Source: AC-32 sp963719275 (lineage in GTDB: Bacteria; Actinomycetota; Thermoleophilia; Gaiellales; Gaiellaceae). From it: a DNA stretch of 64,000 nt. The stretch spans positions 186,001 to 250,000 of the forward strand of contig CAVRBT010000010.1 in NCBI GenBank assembly GCA_963719275.1. Direction: 5' to 3'. The number at the start of each line of letters is the position of its first letter. Position 1 is the first letter of the stretch. The position numbers and the translations under genes were made by a program. Below, piece by piece: positions 42,828-51,778 of this stretch. Under the pieces are notes generated by a model. It did not search any database. It was not told the DNA's origin and saw only the letters and a program-made list of their open reading frames with translations.

Positions 42828-43163
42828 ATGGTGAACACGCTCGTCCTCTCAGTCTTCGAGCGGACGCGCGAGCTGGGGATGCTGCGCGCGGTCGGGCTGA
42901 CACGGCGGCAGACCCGGCGGATGGTGCGCCACGACAGCGTGATCACCGCGCTGATCGGCGCCGCGCTCGGGCTGCCGCTCGGCATCCTGCTCGCGGCGGC
43001 GGTCACTCACGCCGTCGGCAAGTACGGCGTGGCCTTCTCCTTCCCGGCCGTCTCGATCGCCGCCTTCACGGTGACGGCGATCCTGGCCGGGATCCTCGCA
43101 GCCGTCGCGCCCGCGCCGCGCGCGTCGCGACTCGATGTCCTCTCCGCACTGCAGTACGAGTAA
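42828..43163 (+). pseudogene. C-terminal fragment of an FtsX-family permease
   Basis: A 111-aa piece matching the last quarter of FtsX/MacB-type permeases: NTLVLSVFERTRELGMLRAVGLTRRQTRRMVRHDSVITALIG and a final ALQYE. Three membrane segments remain. The first three quarters of the gene and any ATPase partner are missing upstream. It is bounded by the regulator start and a strong hairpin. Probably a deletion remnant. Confidence 0.75.
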
Positions 43164-43180
43164 CGAGAGGCCCGTGGAGA

Positions 43181-43212
43181 CGACGAGGGCGGCTCGGCGG
43201 CCGCCCTCGTCG
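43181..43212. terminator. Strong hairpin after the permease fragment
   Basis: CGACGAGGGCGGC (43181-43193) pairs perfectly with GCCGCCCTCGTCG (43200-43212) around a TCGGCG loop. It lies 18 nt after the fragment's stop and 20 nt before the next start. No T-run. Confidence 0.65.
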
Positions 43213-43231
43213 CGTTGGGCACCATTTCCCC

Positions 43232-44674
43232 GTGCGGAGGAAGGGCCTCGCGGCGATCGTCGTACTCCTCGCTGCAGGCGCGGCCGCGCTTGCGTTCGTG
43301 CTCGTGCGCGGCGGGAGCGCCGCGCAGGGGGAGACGCCGAAGCAAACCTTCCGCGACCGCAACGGCGACGGCGTGCTCGAGCGCGCCGGCGGCGAACCGC
43401 TGGTCGACCGGACGGAGCTCGCGCCGCGCTCCCGCGTGGTGCGGCGGCTCGCGCTCTTCGCCCAGCTGACCGATGCCCACGTCGTCGACGAGGAGTCGCC
43501 GGCGCGGCTGGAGATGCTCGACCGCCGCGGGCCGCCGTTCACCTCGGCGTTCCGCCCGCAAGAGGCGCTAAGCGGGCAGGTGCTGACGGCCGAGGTGCGG
43601 TCCCTGAACGCGCTGAAGCCACAGGCGGTCGTGGTCACCGGCGACCTGATCGACAACGCGCAGCGCAACGAGCTGGACGAGGCGCTGTCGATCCTGCAAG
43701 GAGGCCGCGTCGAACCGAACAGCGGCGCGCCCGGCTACCAGGGCGTGCAGGCCGCCTCGGATCCGGATCCGTACTACTACCGCCCCGACGTCGACCCGCC
43801 CCGGCATCCAGGGCTGCTCGCCCGCGCCGAGCGGCCGTTCGAGTCACCTGGGCTGCGCGCGCCGTGGTACCCGGTCGTCGGGAACCACGACCTGCTCGTG
43901 CAGGGGAACCTCGCGCCGAGCGCGCGGACGAACGCGATCGCCACGGGGGACCGGAAGATCCTCGCCCTGAGCTCGGCCGCGCTGCAGGCGGTGCGGGGAC
44001 TCCGGCTGACACCCGCGGTCGTCGCCCGGCTGCTGCAACACGGCCTACCAGGGGCCTCCGTGCGCGTCGCGGCCGACCCGCGGCGTCAGGAGCTCTCCGC
44101 GGCGCGGGCGCTGGCGGCGCTGCGGCGCGCGAGCGGCCACGGCGGCCGCGGGCCACTGCTGGACTACAGGTTCGGCGTCGGCGGCATGCGCGGCATCGTC
44201 CTCGACACCATCCGCCGGCGCGGGGGCTCACGAGGGCTGGTGCGTCCGGCACAGCTGCGCTGGCTCATGCGGCAGCTGCGCGCCGCGGGCGGTCGGCCGG
44301 TGGTCGTCTTCACGCACTCGCCCCTGCGCTCGTCCGAGGGAGGCACCGCCGCGCTCGCGCTCCTCGACCGTGACCCGCACGTCGTCGCGGCCGTGAGCGG
44401 CGACACGCACCGCAACGGGATCCGGCCGCACGGCCACTACTGGCTGATCGGGACCTCGTCGCTCGCGGACTACCCGCAGCAGGCGCGCGCGTTCGAGCTC
44501 GACCGCACGGCGGACGGCGGGTATGTGCTGCAGACGTGGATGGTCGACCACGATCCCTCCGACCGCGACGCCGAGACCTCGCGTCAGCTCGCGTACCTCG
44601 ACTTCCAGGGCGGCCGCGTGCAGCGCTTCGCCGGGACGCCGACCGACCGCAACGCGCGCCTCTACGTGCGCTAG
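43232..44674 (+). CDS. Exported metallophosphoesterase
   Basis: A 480-aa protein with a signal sequence or anchor (LAAIVVLLAAGAAALAFVLV). Calcineurin-type metal motifs: FAQLTDAHVVD (about 84-94), VVVTGDLIDNAQ (about 130-141), WYPVVGNHDLLVQG and the late FTHSPLRS and VSGDTHRNGIRP. It resembles secreted actinobacterial phosphoesterases (TIGR03767-like). Substrate unknown. GTG 43232 start. Convergent with the permease gene, overlapping it by 4 nt. Confidence 0.87.
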   Translation: MRRKGLAAIVVLLAAGAAALAFVLVRGGSAAQGETPKQTFRDRNGDGVLERAGGEPLVDRTELAPRSRVVRRLALFAQLTDAHVVDEESPARLEMLDRRGPPFTSAFRPQEALSGQVLTAEVRSLNALKPQAVVVTGDLIDNAQRNELDEALSILQGGRVEPNSGAPGYQGVQAASDPDPYYYRPDVDPPRHPGLLARAERPFESPGLRAPWYPVVGNHDLLVQGNLAPSARTNAIATGDRKILALSSAALQAVRGLRLTPAVVARLLQHGLPGASVRVAADPRRQELSAARALAALRRASGHGGRGPLLDYRFGVGGMRGIVLDTIRRRGGSRGLVRPAQLRWLMRQLRAAGGRPVVVFTHSPLRSSEGGTAALALLDRDPHVVAAVSGDTHRNGIRPHGHYWLIGTSSLADYPQQARAFELDRTADGGYVLQTWMVDHDPSDRDAETSRQLAYLDFQGGRVQRFAGTPTDRNARLYVR

Positions 44675-46944
44675 CGCTCGCGCATCCAGGCCACGACCGG
44701 CCCGCGCATCACGAGCCGCGTCGCCCAGAGCACCGCCACGGCCGTCCCCGCGAGAAGCCCGAGCGCCGTCAGCCCGACCGCCGCGGCCGACGGCTCGAGC
44801 GTGAGGGAGACGTAGCTCGCGGCCAGACGTGCGACCGCCGGGCCGACGAGCCAGCGCTCCGCCACGAAGCCGGCGACGATCGCAAGAACGACCACTGGGG
44901 CCGCCGCCGAGGCGACGATGCCGGCGAGCTGCCTGTGCCGGCCGCCGAGCGCGCGCACGGTCGCGAGGCCGCCGCGCCGCTCCTGCACCGTCAGGGCGAG
45001 CAGCTGCGCAATCGCGTAGAGGCAGACGAGTGCGTCGAGGACGGCAACTGTTCGCAGCAGCGCGACCAGGACGTCGATGAACCCGCTCGAGCGCGCCGCC
45101 CAGCTCTGCACGGACTGGCCGGCGATCCCGCGCGACGAGCTCGCGAAGAAGCCGGCATCGTCGAGCTCGCGCCGTACCGCGGACGCGTCGGCGGATGACT
45201 TCAGCCGCACGGCGATCTCCACCGGCGCCTCGGCGCCGAGCCGCTGCGGCTGGACGTAGGCGACGCGTCCCTGTCGCTCGAAGGCCTTCACGATCCCGGC
45301 CACGCGGAACCGGACCTCGCGTCCGCTGGGCAGCTGCACGGCGAGCGTGGAGCCCGGCTGCAGGTTGAGGATCTGCGCCAGCCCGAGGCCGACCTCGGCC
45401 TCCCGCGGGCCGCGCAACCGCCGCCCCTCGGCGAGTTCCGGTGCCTCGAAGCGCGTGTGGTCACCGGGGAACGCGATCACGGTGAACGGCTCGCCGAGGT
45501 CGAACGAGTCGGTGGCGTTCAGCTCGTACCGCGGCGCTGCCGCCTCGACGCCCGACAGCCGGGCGATCTGGGTCGCCTCTGCCGGCGCGGCGGAGACCGT
45601 CAGCTGGAAGCGCTTTCCCACCGCGACCGGGTCCCGGTTGAGCCGAAGCAGCAGCGTCGCGATCGAGAGGATCAGCAGGATCACGACGACGGCCGAGCCG
45701 AGAACCGCGGTCCCGCCGAGCGTCCGCGCCGGCCGTGCCGCCGCCATCCGCAGGCCGAGCGCAGCCGGGCCCCCTCCTCCGGGCAGCCGCCTTGCCGAGC
45801 CGACCACGTCGCCGCGTTGCAGGGTCGCCGCGGCCGGCCCGCGAGTAGCGCGCCAGGCGGGCCAGGCCGACGCCGCCGCGACGAGCGCAACCAGCGCGAC
45901 GAGAATTCCGGCAAGGTAGGGCGCAACCGACGCCCCCGGCCCGAGCTGGTTCAGGCTCGCGAGCAGCCGGTCGAGCGGCGAGACGACCGCGGCCCAGCCC
46001 GCGACGACACCGATCGCTCCCGCCGGGAGCGCGACGGCCACGGCCTCCACGACAGCGCTCGCGACCACGGCGTACGGCGGCGCGCCGAGGGCGCGAAGCA
46101 ATCCGAGGCCGTGGCGTCGCCGCTGGACCTCCGCGTTGGCCGAAGCGGCGAGCATCGTCCCTGCGACAACAAGCGCGATCAGCGAGAACGCCACCAAGAG
46201 CGCGATCACGATCCCGGCCGCCTGGCCGATCAACACCTGGAGCCCGGCGCGCGTCGTCACGCGCAGGCCCACGATGCCAAGGCTCGCCGACCGCGCCTGC
46301 GCGAGCGTCACGTCGACGAGCCCCGGGTCCACGAGCCACAGCAGCGCCGAGTTGACCGTGCCCGGGGCCATGCCGGTGACCGCCGCGGCCTCGCGGTAGC
46401 CGAACCAGACACGCGGCCCGCGCGAGAGCGGGAACGCGACATTGTCCGGCGCGACTGCAACGCCGACGACGCGCACTTCGTCGCCCCCGACGTCCATCCG
46501 CGAACCGGGCCGCAGGTGCCACTCCCGGGCGAGACCTTGCTCGACCACGGCCTCCCGGGGGGAGCGGAGGTCGCGCCCGCTGACGATTGCGTAGCCGCGC
46601 GGGCCACTACCCGGGATGCCCACGACGGTCGCGTCGTCCTCGTACCGGTCGTCCGCCGTGAGGTAGACGTGCGCAGCCTGGATCCGGTACGAGGCGGCAC
46701 GAACGTTCGCGAGGCTGGACACGACGCGCGCGACATCCCCGCGCCGCTCCGGCTGGAAGGTCGCGAGGACGTCCGGCAGCTGCGCGCGCGCAGCCGTGCG
46801 GTCGAAGCCGGTCGCAAGGCCGTAGGCGACGGTGACCGACGCGCCGAGCATCGCTCCGGCCGCCGCGATCCCGCCCGCGGCGAGCAATACCCACCCGCGT
46901 CTCGCCCTCAGCCGTGCCCGCGTGTAGGCGAGGACCGCCCTCAC
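44671..46944 (-). CDS. FtsX/MacB-family ABC transporter permease
   Basis: A 757-aa permease with two FtsX domains. Features: an N-terminal helix, a long extracytoplasmic domain, membrane clusters near residues 250-370, a second extracytoplasmic domain and a final cluster (LLALTVQERRGGLATVRALGG with the FtsX signature). Such proteins work with a LolD/MacB-type ATPase to extract lipoproteins, export peptides or control cell-wall enzymes. GTG 46944 overlaps the stop of the ATPase gene, so they form one unit. Confidence 0.9.
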   Translation of the reverse strand: MRAVLAYTRARLRARRGWVLLAAGGIAAAGAMLGASVTVAYGLATGFDRTAARAQLPDVLATFQPERRGDVARVVSSLANVRAASYRIQAAHVYLTADDRYEDDATVVGIPGSGPRGYAIVSGRDLRSPREAVVEQGLAREWHLRPGSRMDVGGDEVRVVGVAVAPDNVAFPLSRGPRVWFGYREAAAVTGMAPGTVNSALLWLVDPGLVDVTLAQARSASLGIVGLRVTTRAGLQVLIGQAAGIVIALLVAFSLIALVVAGTMLAASANAEVQRRRHGLGLLRALGAPPYAVVASAVVEAVAVALPAGAIGVVAGWAAVVSPLDRLLASLNQLGPGASVAPYLAGILVALVALVAAASAWPAWRATRGPAAATLQRGDVVGSARRLPGGGGPAALGLRMAAARPARTLGGTAVLGSAVVVILLILSIATLLLRLNRDPVAVGKRFQLTVSAAPAEATQIARLSGVEAAAPRYELNATDSFDLGEPFTVIAFPGDHTRFEAPELAEGRRLRGPREAEVGLGLAQILNLQPGSTLAVQLPSGREVRFRVAGIVKAFERQGRVAYVQPQRLGAEAPVEIAVRLKSSADASAVRRELDDAGFFASSSRGIAGQSVQSWAARSSGFIDVLVALLRTVAVLDALVCLYAIAQLLALTVQERRGGLATVRALGGRHRQLAGIVASAAAPVVVLAIVAGFVAERWLVGPAVARLAASYVSLTLEPSAAAVGLTALGLLAGTAVAVLWATRLVMRGPVVAWMRER

Positions 46945-47600
46945 CGCAAGCGGCCGCCCTCGAGCCGCAGCACGCGGTCTGCGCGGCGAGTCGCGGCCTG
47001 CTCGTGCGTCACGAGCAACACTGCCCGTCCATCCTCGGCGATCGCCCGCAGCAGCGACAACACGGTCTCGCCCGACTCGGCATCGAGGTTCCCGGTCGGC
47101 TCGTCGGCGAGCACGAGCTGCGGGTCGTTCACGAGCGCCCGCGCGATCGCGAGCCGTTGCTGCTCACCGCCGGAGAGCACCGTCGGCAGCCGCTCGGCCG
47201 CCTCGCCGAGCCCGAGCCGCTCCACGAGCTCCCGCCCTCGCTCCAGCGCAGGCCGGCGGCCGTTCAGCCGCGCCGGCAGCAGCACGTTCTCGAGCCCCGT
47301 CAGCTCCGGCAGCAGGTGGAAGGCCTGGAAGACGAAGCCGATCCGGTCCCGCCGCAGCGGAGCGAGCACGCGCTCCGGCGCGCCGTCGAGCCGGACTCCC
47401 GCCACCTCGACTTCGCCGTCGTCGGCGCGGTCCAGCGCGCCGACGACGTTCAAGAGCGTCGACTTCCCGGACCCGGAGCGGCCGGTGACGGCGACGAGCT
47501 CGCCGGCTTCGACGTCGAGGTCGAGCCCGTCGAGCACGCGCAGCGCGGCACGCCCTTCGCCGTGGACCTTGACCACGCCGCGCAGCCGCACGACCGCCAT
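46941..47600 (-). CDS. LolD/MacB-type ABC ATP-binding protein
   Basis: A 219-aa ATPase: Walker A GRSGSGKSTLL (about 41-51), Q-loop FVFQAFHLLPELTG, signature LSGGEQQRLAIARALV, Walker B LVLADEPTGNLD and the switch His in LLVTHEQ. ATG 47600 follows GGAGGG; the longer frame is noise. It powers the FtsX-type permease encoded next with a 4-nt overlap. Diverges from the heme-oxygenase-like gene 74 bp away. Confidence 0.92.
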   Translation of the reverse strand: MAVVRLRGVVKVHGEGRAALRVLDGLDLDVEAGELVAVTGRSGSGKSTLLNVVGALDRADDGEVEVAGVRLDGAPERVLAPLRRDRIGFVFQAFHLLPELTGLENVLLPARLNGRRPALERGRELVERLGLGEAAERLPTVLSGGEQQRLAIARALVNDPQLVLADEPTGNLDAESGETVLSLLRAIAEDGRAVLLVTHEQAATRRADRVLRLEGGRLR

Positions 47601-47674
47601 CCCTCCAGAGTGCCAACCGTCGGCCGACCCCAGTAGGATCGACTCAGCGAGGTTACGCGACGAGAGGAGCCCAG

Positions 47675-48241
47675 ATGGATGTGATCGCAGGGATCGACGC
47701 CGCCCGGGAGCGGTGGAACGTGCTCGAGCATCCGTTCTACACGCGCTGGGAGCAGGGTGAGCTGACGCGCGACGAGCTGGCCCGCTACGCCGGCGAGTAC
47801 CGGCACGCGGTGGTCGCACTGGCGCGCGCCGCCCGCACCGCGCGGCTGCACGCCGACGAGGAGGCTTCGCACATCGCGCTGTGGGACGACTTCGCCGCCG
47901 CGCTCGGCACCGAGGCGCACAAGCCGCTCCCCCAGACACGCTGCTGCGCCACCGCCTGGGCGGCCGCCGACGAGGAGCTCGGCGCGGCCGCGATCCTCTA
48001 CGCGATCGAGGCCGGCCAGCCGGCGATCTCGGAGACGAAGCTCCGCGGCCTGGTCGAGCACTACGGCTTCTCGGACGACTCGCCCGCGGTCGAGTACTTC
48101 GCCGTTCACGGCGAGCGCGACCACGAGCACGCCGCCGAGGCCCGCAAGGAGCTCGAGGGCAGCGACGACCCGCGGCTGGTGGGTCTCGCCGAGGCGGCGC
48201 TCGCCGCGAACTGGGCGCTGCTCGACGGGGTCGCGGCCTAA
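47675..48241 (+). CDS. Heme-oxygenase-like (TenA/PqqC/CADD-type) di-iron protein
   Basis: A 188-aa all-helical protein. Helices carry LEHPFYTRWEQGELTRDELARYAGEYRHAV near the N-terminus and, at the C-terminus, EYFAVHGERDHEHAAEARKEL, whose Glu/His pattern fits the metal site of the heme-oxygenase-like di-iron oxidase (HDO) group. Members include PqqC, CADD and fatty-acid-decarboxylating oxidases. No PQQ or folate genes are adjacent, so the reaction is open. ATG 47675 behind GAGAGGAG. Confidence 0.82.
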   Translation: MDVIAGIDAARERWNVLEHPFYTRWEQGELTRDELARYAGEYRHAVVALARAARTARLHADEEASHIALWDDFAAALGTEAHKPLPQTRCCATAWAAADEELGAAAILYAIEAGQPAISETKLRGLVEHYGFSDDSPAVEYFAVHGERDHEHAAEARKELEGSDDPRLVGLAEAALAANWALLDGVAA

Positions 48242-48691
48242 AGCCGACGATCCTCGTCTTCCCGATCGCGCTGCTCGTCTGCGCGGTCGTGCTTCGGCGT
48301 GCGCGCGGACGCATAGAAGGACGAGGACCGGTCTGGTTCGGCGCGTGGACGGTTGCCGGAGCGGCGGTCACGTTCTGCTTCTTGACCGGCTTCTCGATCG
48401 GCCTGCTCGTCGTACCGCTCGCCCTCGTCCTGCTCGCGTTTGTCGCGCGCCGCTCGCCTCAGCTCCCGGAGGCGGCCGGCTTCGTCACGGGAATCGGCCT
48501 TACGCTGCTTGTCGTCGCGTTCATCAACTGCCTACGAGCCGTGCCCGGCGAGCGGCGTCCTTCGGCTCGAGCAAGGGCAGGAGTCGTTCTCCTGCGGCGG
48601 CTTCGACCCGCACCCATGGCTCTACTGGGGCTTGGCCATCACAGCGGTTGGCGCCCTGGTCTACATCGCGGCCGCAAGGGCGCCGCTAGAT
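48242..48691 (+). pseudogene. Small membrane protein, frameshifted
   Basis: Directly after the preceding stop, a frame encodes membrane helices (ILVFPIALLVCAVVLRRARG, AAVTFCFLTGFSIGLLVVPLALVLLAFVARR, GFVTGIGLTLLVVAFINC). Near 48530 the protein continues sensibly only in another frame (YEPCPASGVLRLEQG...FDPHPWLYWGLAITAVGALVYIAAAR). No start codon of the normal kind precedes the first helix. One base change explains the break. It ends against the convergent DUF2007 gene. Unknown function. Confidence 0.55.
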
Positions 48692-48910
48692 CTCGGGCTG
48701 CTGCTCCAGGATCTCACGTGCCCGCTCGAGGTCTTCGGCGCGCACGACGATCTCGCGCGGGCCCGCGCCGCTTGCGGATGCGTCCGCCATCCCGACCGCC
48801 AGGTTGGTCTTCCGGGCGACGCCTGGAATGCCCTCGCTCCGCAGAAGCCCGAGTATCACCTCGCCCTCGGGCTCCGAGCCCACGACCTCGAGGACGACCA
48901 ACTCGCTCAC
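48686..48910 (-). CDS. DUF2007-type putative signal-transducing protein
   Basis: A 74-aa protein of ferredoxin-like fold type: VVLEVVGSEPEGEVILGLLRSEGIPGVARKTN and IVVRAEDLERAREIL are the hallmarks of DUF2007. Function unknown. GTG 48910 overlaps the stop of the upstream DUF4389 gene (GTGA); the longer frame above it is a shadow. Confidence 0.75.
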   Translation of the reverse strand: MSELVVLEVVGSEPEGEVILGLLRSEGIPGVARKTNLAVGMADASASGAGPREIVVRAEDLERAREILEQQPEI

Positions 48911-49539
48911 GGCGCCAGGCGGAAGGGCGGGTACTCGTCCGTCACGAGCACAAACGCGTACGCGGTGACGCGGTTCGTCCAGCGACCGACGCCGACGACG
49001 AAGTCGAAGAGGCCTCGCGGGTAGCGGCCCGTGAACAAGATCGCGAACCAGGCGAAGATCACCGCGAAGAACGCAGCCAGCCAGAGGAAGATCAAGACGA
49101 TGTAGTGCGGGATGGCGAGGATCCACTTCACCAGCGGCAGCCACCGGTTGAGGTCGCGCTGCACGTCGGGATAGCGCAGCTCGAGGGTGACCGCCTGGTG
49201 CTCGTCCGTAGACGGGTAGCGGTCGTCCAGCAACGCGAGGTACGCGCCGATGCGGTTCTCGAACCGCAGAAGCTCGAGGTTCCAGTCGAACCACCATCGA
49301 GGGTATTTCTGGCGGAAGAGGATCATGAGCAGCGGCGCCAGGACGAGCACGCCAGCGGTCGATGCACCCCAGCTCCAGTGTTCGCCTGCGTAGCCACCTC
49401 CCCACCGCTCGACCGCGCCGAGGACGATCAGAATCGGAATCGCAGCAAAGATCCGGAATGCGGTGCTCAGACGGTTCAGGTCGCGGTCCGGGTACGCAAC
49501 GTCGTACTGCACCGGGTAGGTCGGGCCTGCTACTTCCAT
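48907..49539 (-). CDS. DUF4389 membrane protein
   Basis: A 210-aa membrane protein with about four helices and paired DUF4389 repeats: RDLNRLSTAFRIFAAIPILIVL and RDLNRWLPLVKWILAIPHYIVLIFLW, then FTGRYPRGLFDFVVGVGRWTNRVTAYAFVLVTDEYPPF. Function unknown; common in actinobacteria. ATG 49539 behind AAAAGGAGGA. It is first in a two-gene unit with the DUF2007 gene. Confidence 0.85.
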   Translation of the reverse strand: MEVAGPTYPVQYDVAYPDRDLNRLSTAFRIFAAIPILIVLGAVERWGGGYAGEHWSWGASTAGVLVLAPLLMILFRQKYPRWWFDWNLELLRFENRIGAYLALLDDRYPSTDEHQAVTLELRYPDVQRDLNRWLPLVKWILAIPHYIVLIFLWLAAFFAVIFAWFAILFTGRYPRGLFDFVVGVGRWTNRVTAYAFVLVTDEYPPFRLAP

Positions 49540-49553
49540 GGAGTCCTCCTTTT

Positions 49554-50240
49554 CTAGAGTCGGCCAGCCTCGATTATCCGCTCCAGGAACTGCTGCGTTC
49601 GCGGCTCCTTCGGGCTCGAGAAGATCTTTGTGGGCGGCCCCTCCTCGAGGATCAGGCCGTTTTCCAGGAAGCAGACCCGGTTCGCGATGTCGCGCGCGAA
49701 GCTCATCTCGTGCGTCGCGATCACCATCGTCATCCCGCCCTCGGCCAGCTCGCGGATCACGTTCAGGACCTCCGCGACGAGCTCCGGGTCGAGCGCCCTC
49801 GTGACCTCGTCGAGCAGCATCAGCTCGGGCTGCATTGCGAGCGCGCGGACGATCGCGACCCGCTGCTGCTGGCCACCCGAGAGCCGGTCGGGAAAGTCGT
49901 CGCGCCGGCTCTCGAGGCCGAAACGCCGGAGCAGCTCGAGCGCCCGCGCCTCCGCTTCCGCGCGCGAGAGCTTGAGCACGTGCGCGGGGCCAGCGTCACG
50001 TTGCGCAACACGCTCATGTGCGGGAGGAGGTTGAACGCTTGGAAGACGATCCCGATCCGACGGCGCACGGTGTTCACGTCGACGCCGCGGCGCGTGATCT
50101 CCTGGTCGCCGAGCCAGATTCGGCCGGCGTCGAGCGACTCGAGCAGGGTCACGCAGCACAGCAGCGTCGACTTGCCCGAGCCCGACGCGCCGATCAGGCA
50201 CACGACCTCGTGCTCGGCGACGTCCAGGTGGATCCCGCGT
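49554..50240 (-). pseudogene. Amino-acid ABC transporter ATPase, truncated and frameshifted
   Basis: The ATPase of a polar-amino-acid importer (GlnQ type). The N-terminal piece (RGIHLDVAEHEVVCLIGASGSGKSTLL, FQAFNLLPHMSVLRNVTLAP) and the C-terminal piece (KLSRAEAEARALELLRRFG, LSGGQQQRVAIVRALAM, LMLLDEVTRALDPE, ATHEMSFAR) lie in two frames, with an indel near 49990. The first ~18 residues and start codon are missing: the sequence runs directly into a binding-protein fragment at about 50240. Walker B has Val for Pro (LLDEV), another sign of decay. Confidence 0.8.
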
Positions 50241-50590
50241 ACGAGTTGTTGAACGGGACGTGGATCCACTTGACCTCGCTCTTCGAGAAACCGAGCTGCT
50301 TCGCGACCGCGTACGCAACCGCGCTCCCTCGCCGCTCCGCGGGTCGCTGACCTGCCACGGCTTGTGCGGAGTGCCCCCGAACCACGGCGGGAACGCGGGG
50401 TTTTCGGTACCGATCGTGAGTGTGTCGCCGGCGTCGACGAGCTGCAGGTCGGACTTCGCACAGGTGCTCGCGGAGGTCGTGCCGTCGAGCCGGAGGAGGA
50501 CTCTTTCGTCGAACCGCAGCCTGCGGCCGCGGCTGCGATCAGCGCCACGATGTCCGCCGCGCTCAGCTGGTGTGCGCGCCTCCGCATCAC
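50241..50590 (-). pseudogene. Amino-acid-binding lipoprotein, N-terminal fragment in three frames
   Basis: The remains of the partner binding protein. ATG 50590 begins a lipoprotein signal (VALIAAAAAGCGSTKES). The mature part continues in a second frame (DLQLVDAGDTLTIGTENPAFPPWFGG) and a third (SAVAYAVAKQLGFSKSEVKWIHVPFNNSYA). At about 50240 it stops abruptly at ATPase sequence: the C-terminal half of the binding protein, the permease and the ATPase start are deleted. A clear case of operon collapse. Confidence 0.75.
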
Positions 50591-50725
50591 GCGCGGTGAG
50601 GCTGATACCTGCGACCCGCCCGAGCCGGCGCGGTCCGCTCACGAAAGTCTTACCGATCCCTTACAGCTCGTACGCGTAAGTACCGACGCGCCCATAACGT
50701 TCGCGAAAGGACCATTCGAGGTGAC

Positions 50726-51778
50726 ATGAGACGCCTCGCGCTGATCGCCGTGACGGTTGTCGGGCTCGCTGCGGGTGCGGCCGGCGCAACGCCGCCGGCG
50801 AAGGTGAAGCTGGCGGCCGGCCCGATTGAGTCGCTCGCAATGGACGGGCCGCGAATCGCATACGACGTCCAGGGCGACCTGTCACCCGGGGTGCGCCGCT
50901 GCAACAAGGTCTACGCCTGGAACGTCGCGACCGGCGCGGTCGCGACAGTCAGCGGCAAGAGGACGTGCGAGGCCGACATCACGAGCACCGGCGCGGGCGT
51001 CCGGGAGCTCGCGGTCGCGGGCCCCCGTGTGGCGTGGATCGTGAACCAGGGCGGGAACAGCGAGAAGAGCGATGAGCTCTACACGGCGCTGCTGCCGAAG
51101 CCAAAGGAGCGCAGGCTCGCCTCCGCGCTAAGAGTCGGGGGCGGGGCTTACGGCGAGCCGTGGGTGGGCGACTGGATCGGCGGCCTCAGCGGCTCCGGTG
51201 GCCTCCTCGCCGTCAACCACTGGAGCACGGCCGAGGGCGGGGTCGTCGACACGGCGCGCCTGCGCATGGTCGCGAGCGGCCTGCACACGATCGCGTCCGG
51301 GCCGCAGACACTCCAGGTCAGCTCGACGGACGGCAAGCGGATCGCCGTCCTGCGCACGGACGGCTCGGTCGCGCTCTACTCGAGCTCCGGCAAGGTGCTG
51401 CGGCGGGTGCAGCTCTCGGCCCCCACGGAAGTCGCGCTCGGCGGCGGCTACCTCGCGGTCCTGACGAAGGCGAACACGATCGAGGTCTACTTGGCAAGCA
51501 CCGGCAAGCGCCTCTTCACGCGGCACCCGGCGAAGGGCGCCGCCTCGCTGGACGTCGAGGGTGGCCTGGCGGTCTACATCGCGCCGAAGCCCGGCGGCCG
51601 CGCATTCCGCACCGTCCACGTGCTGCGCCTGAAGACCGGCAAGGACACGGTTCTGACCACACAGGCGCACGGGGTCGTGGACGTGCAGATCGAAGTGCCC
51701 GGAATCGCGTACGCGGTGTACACGACCGGGTACAAGGGCGCGGTCCTGTTCGTCCCGATGAGCAGAGTGCTGCGCTAA
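50726..51778 (+). CDS. Secreted beta-propeller protein
   Basis: A 350-aa exported protein (signal LALIAVTVVGLAAGAAGA). Degenerate blades: IESLAMDGPRIAYDVQG, LAVAGPRVAWIVNQGG, DGSVALYSSSGKVLRRV, EVALGGGYLAVLTKANTIEVY. It resembles the first half of the fused protein at 33868-36039. ATG 50726 follows GAGGTGAC. Function unknown. Convergent with the oxidoreductase gene, overlapping by 4 nt. Confidence 0.8.
   Translation: MRRLALIAVTVVGLAAGAAGATPPAKVKLAAGPIESLAMDGPRIAYDVQGDLSPGVRRCNKVYAWNVATGAVATVSGKRTCEADITSTGAGVRELAVAGPRVAWIVNQGGNSEKSDELYTALLPKPKERRLASALRVGGGAYGEPWVGDWIGGLSGSGGLLAVNHWSTAEGGVVDTARLRMVASGLHTIASGPQTLQVSSTDGKRIAVLRTDGSVALYSSSGKVLRRVQLSAPTEVALGGGYLAVLTKANTIEVYLASTGKRLFTRHPAKGAASLDVEGGLAVYIAPKPGGRAFRTVHVLRLKTGKDTVLTTQAHGVVDVQIEVPGIAYAVYTTGYKGAVLFVPMSRVLR

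Noticed and set aside
48686..49405. 239-codon minus-strand frame as a single protein
   Set aside because: Only the last 74 codons (from GTG 48910) resemble a family (DUF2007); the rest lies over the DUF4389 gene in another frame.
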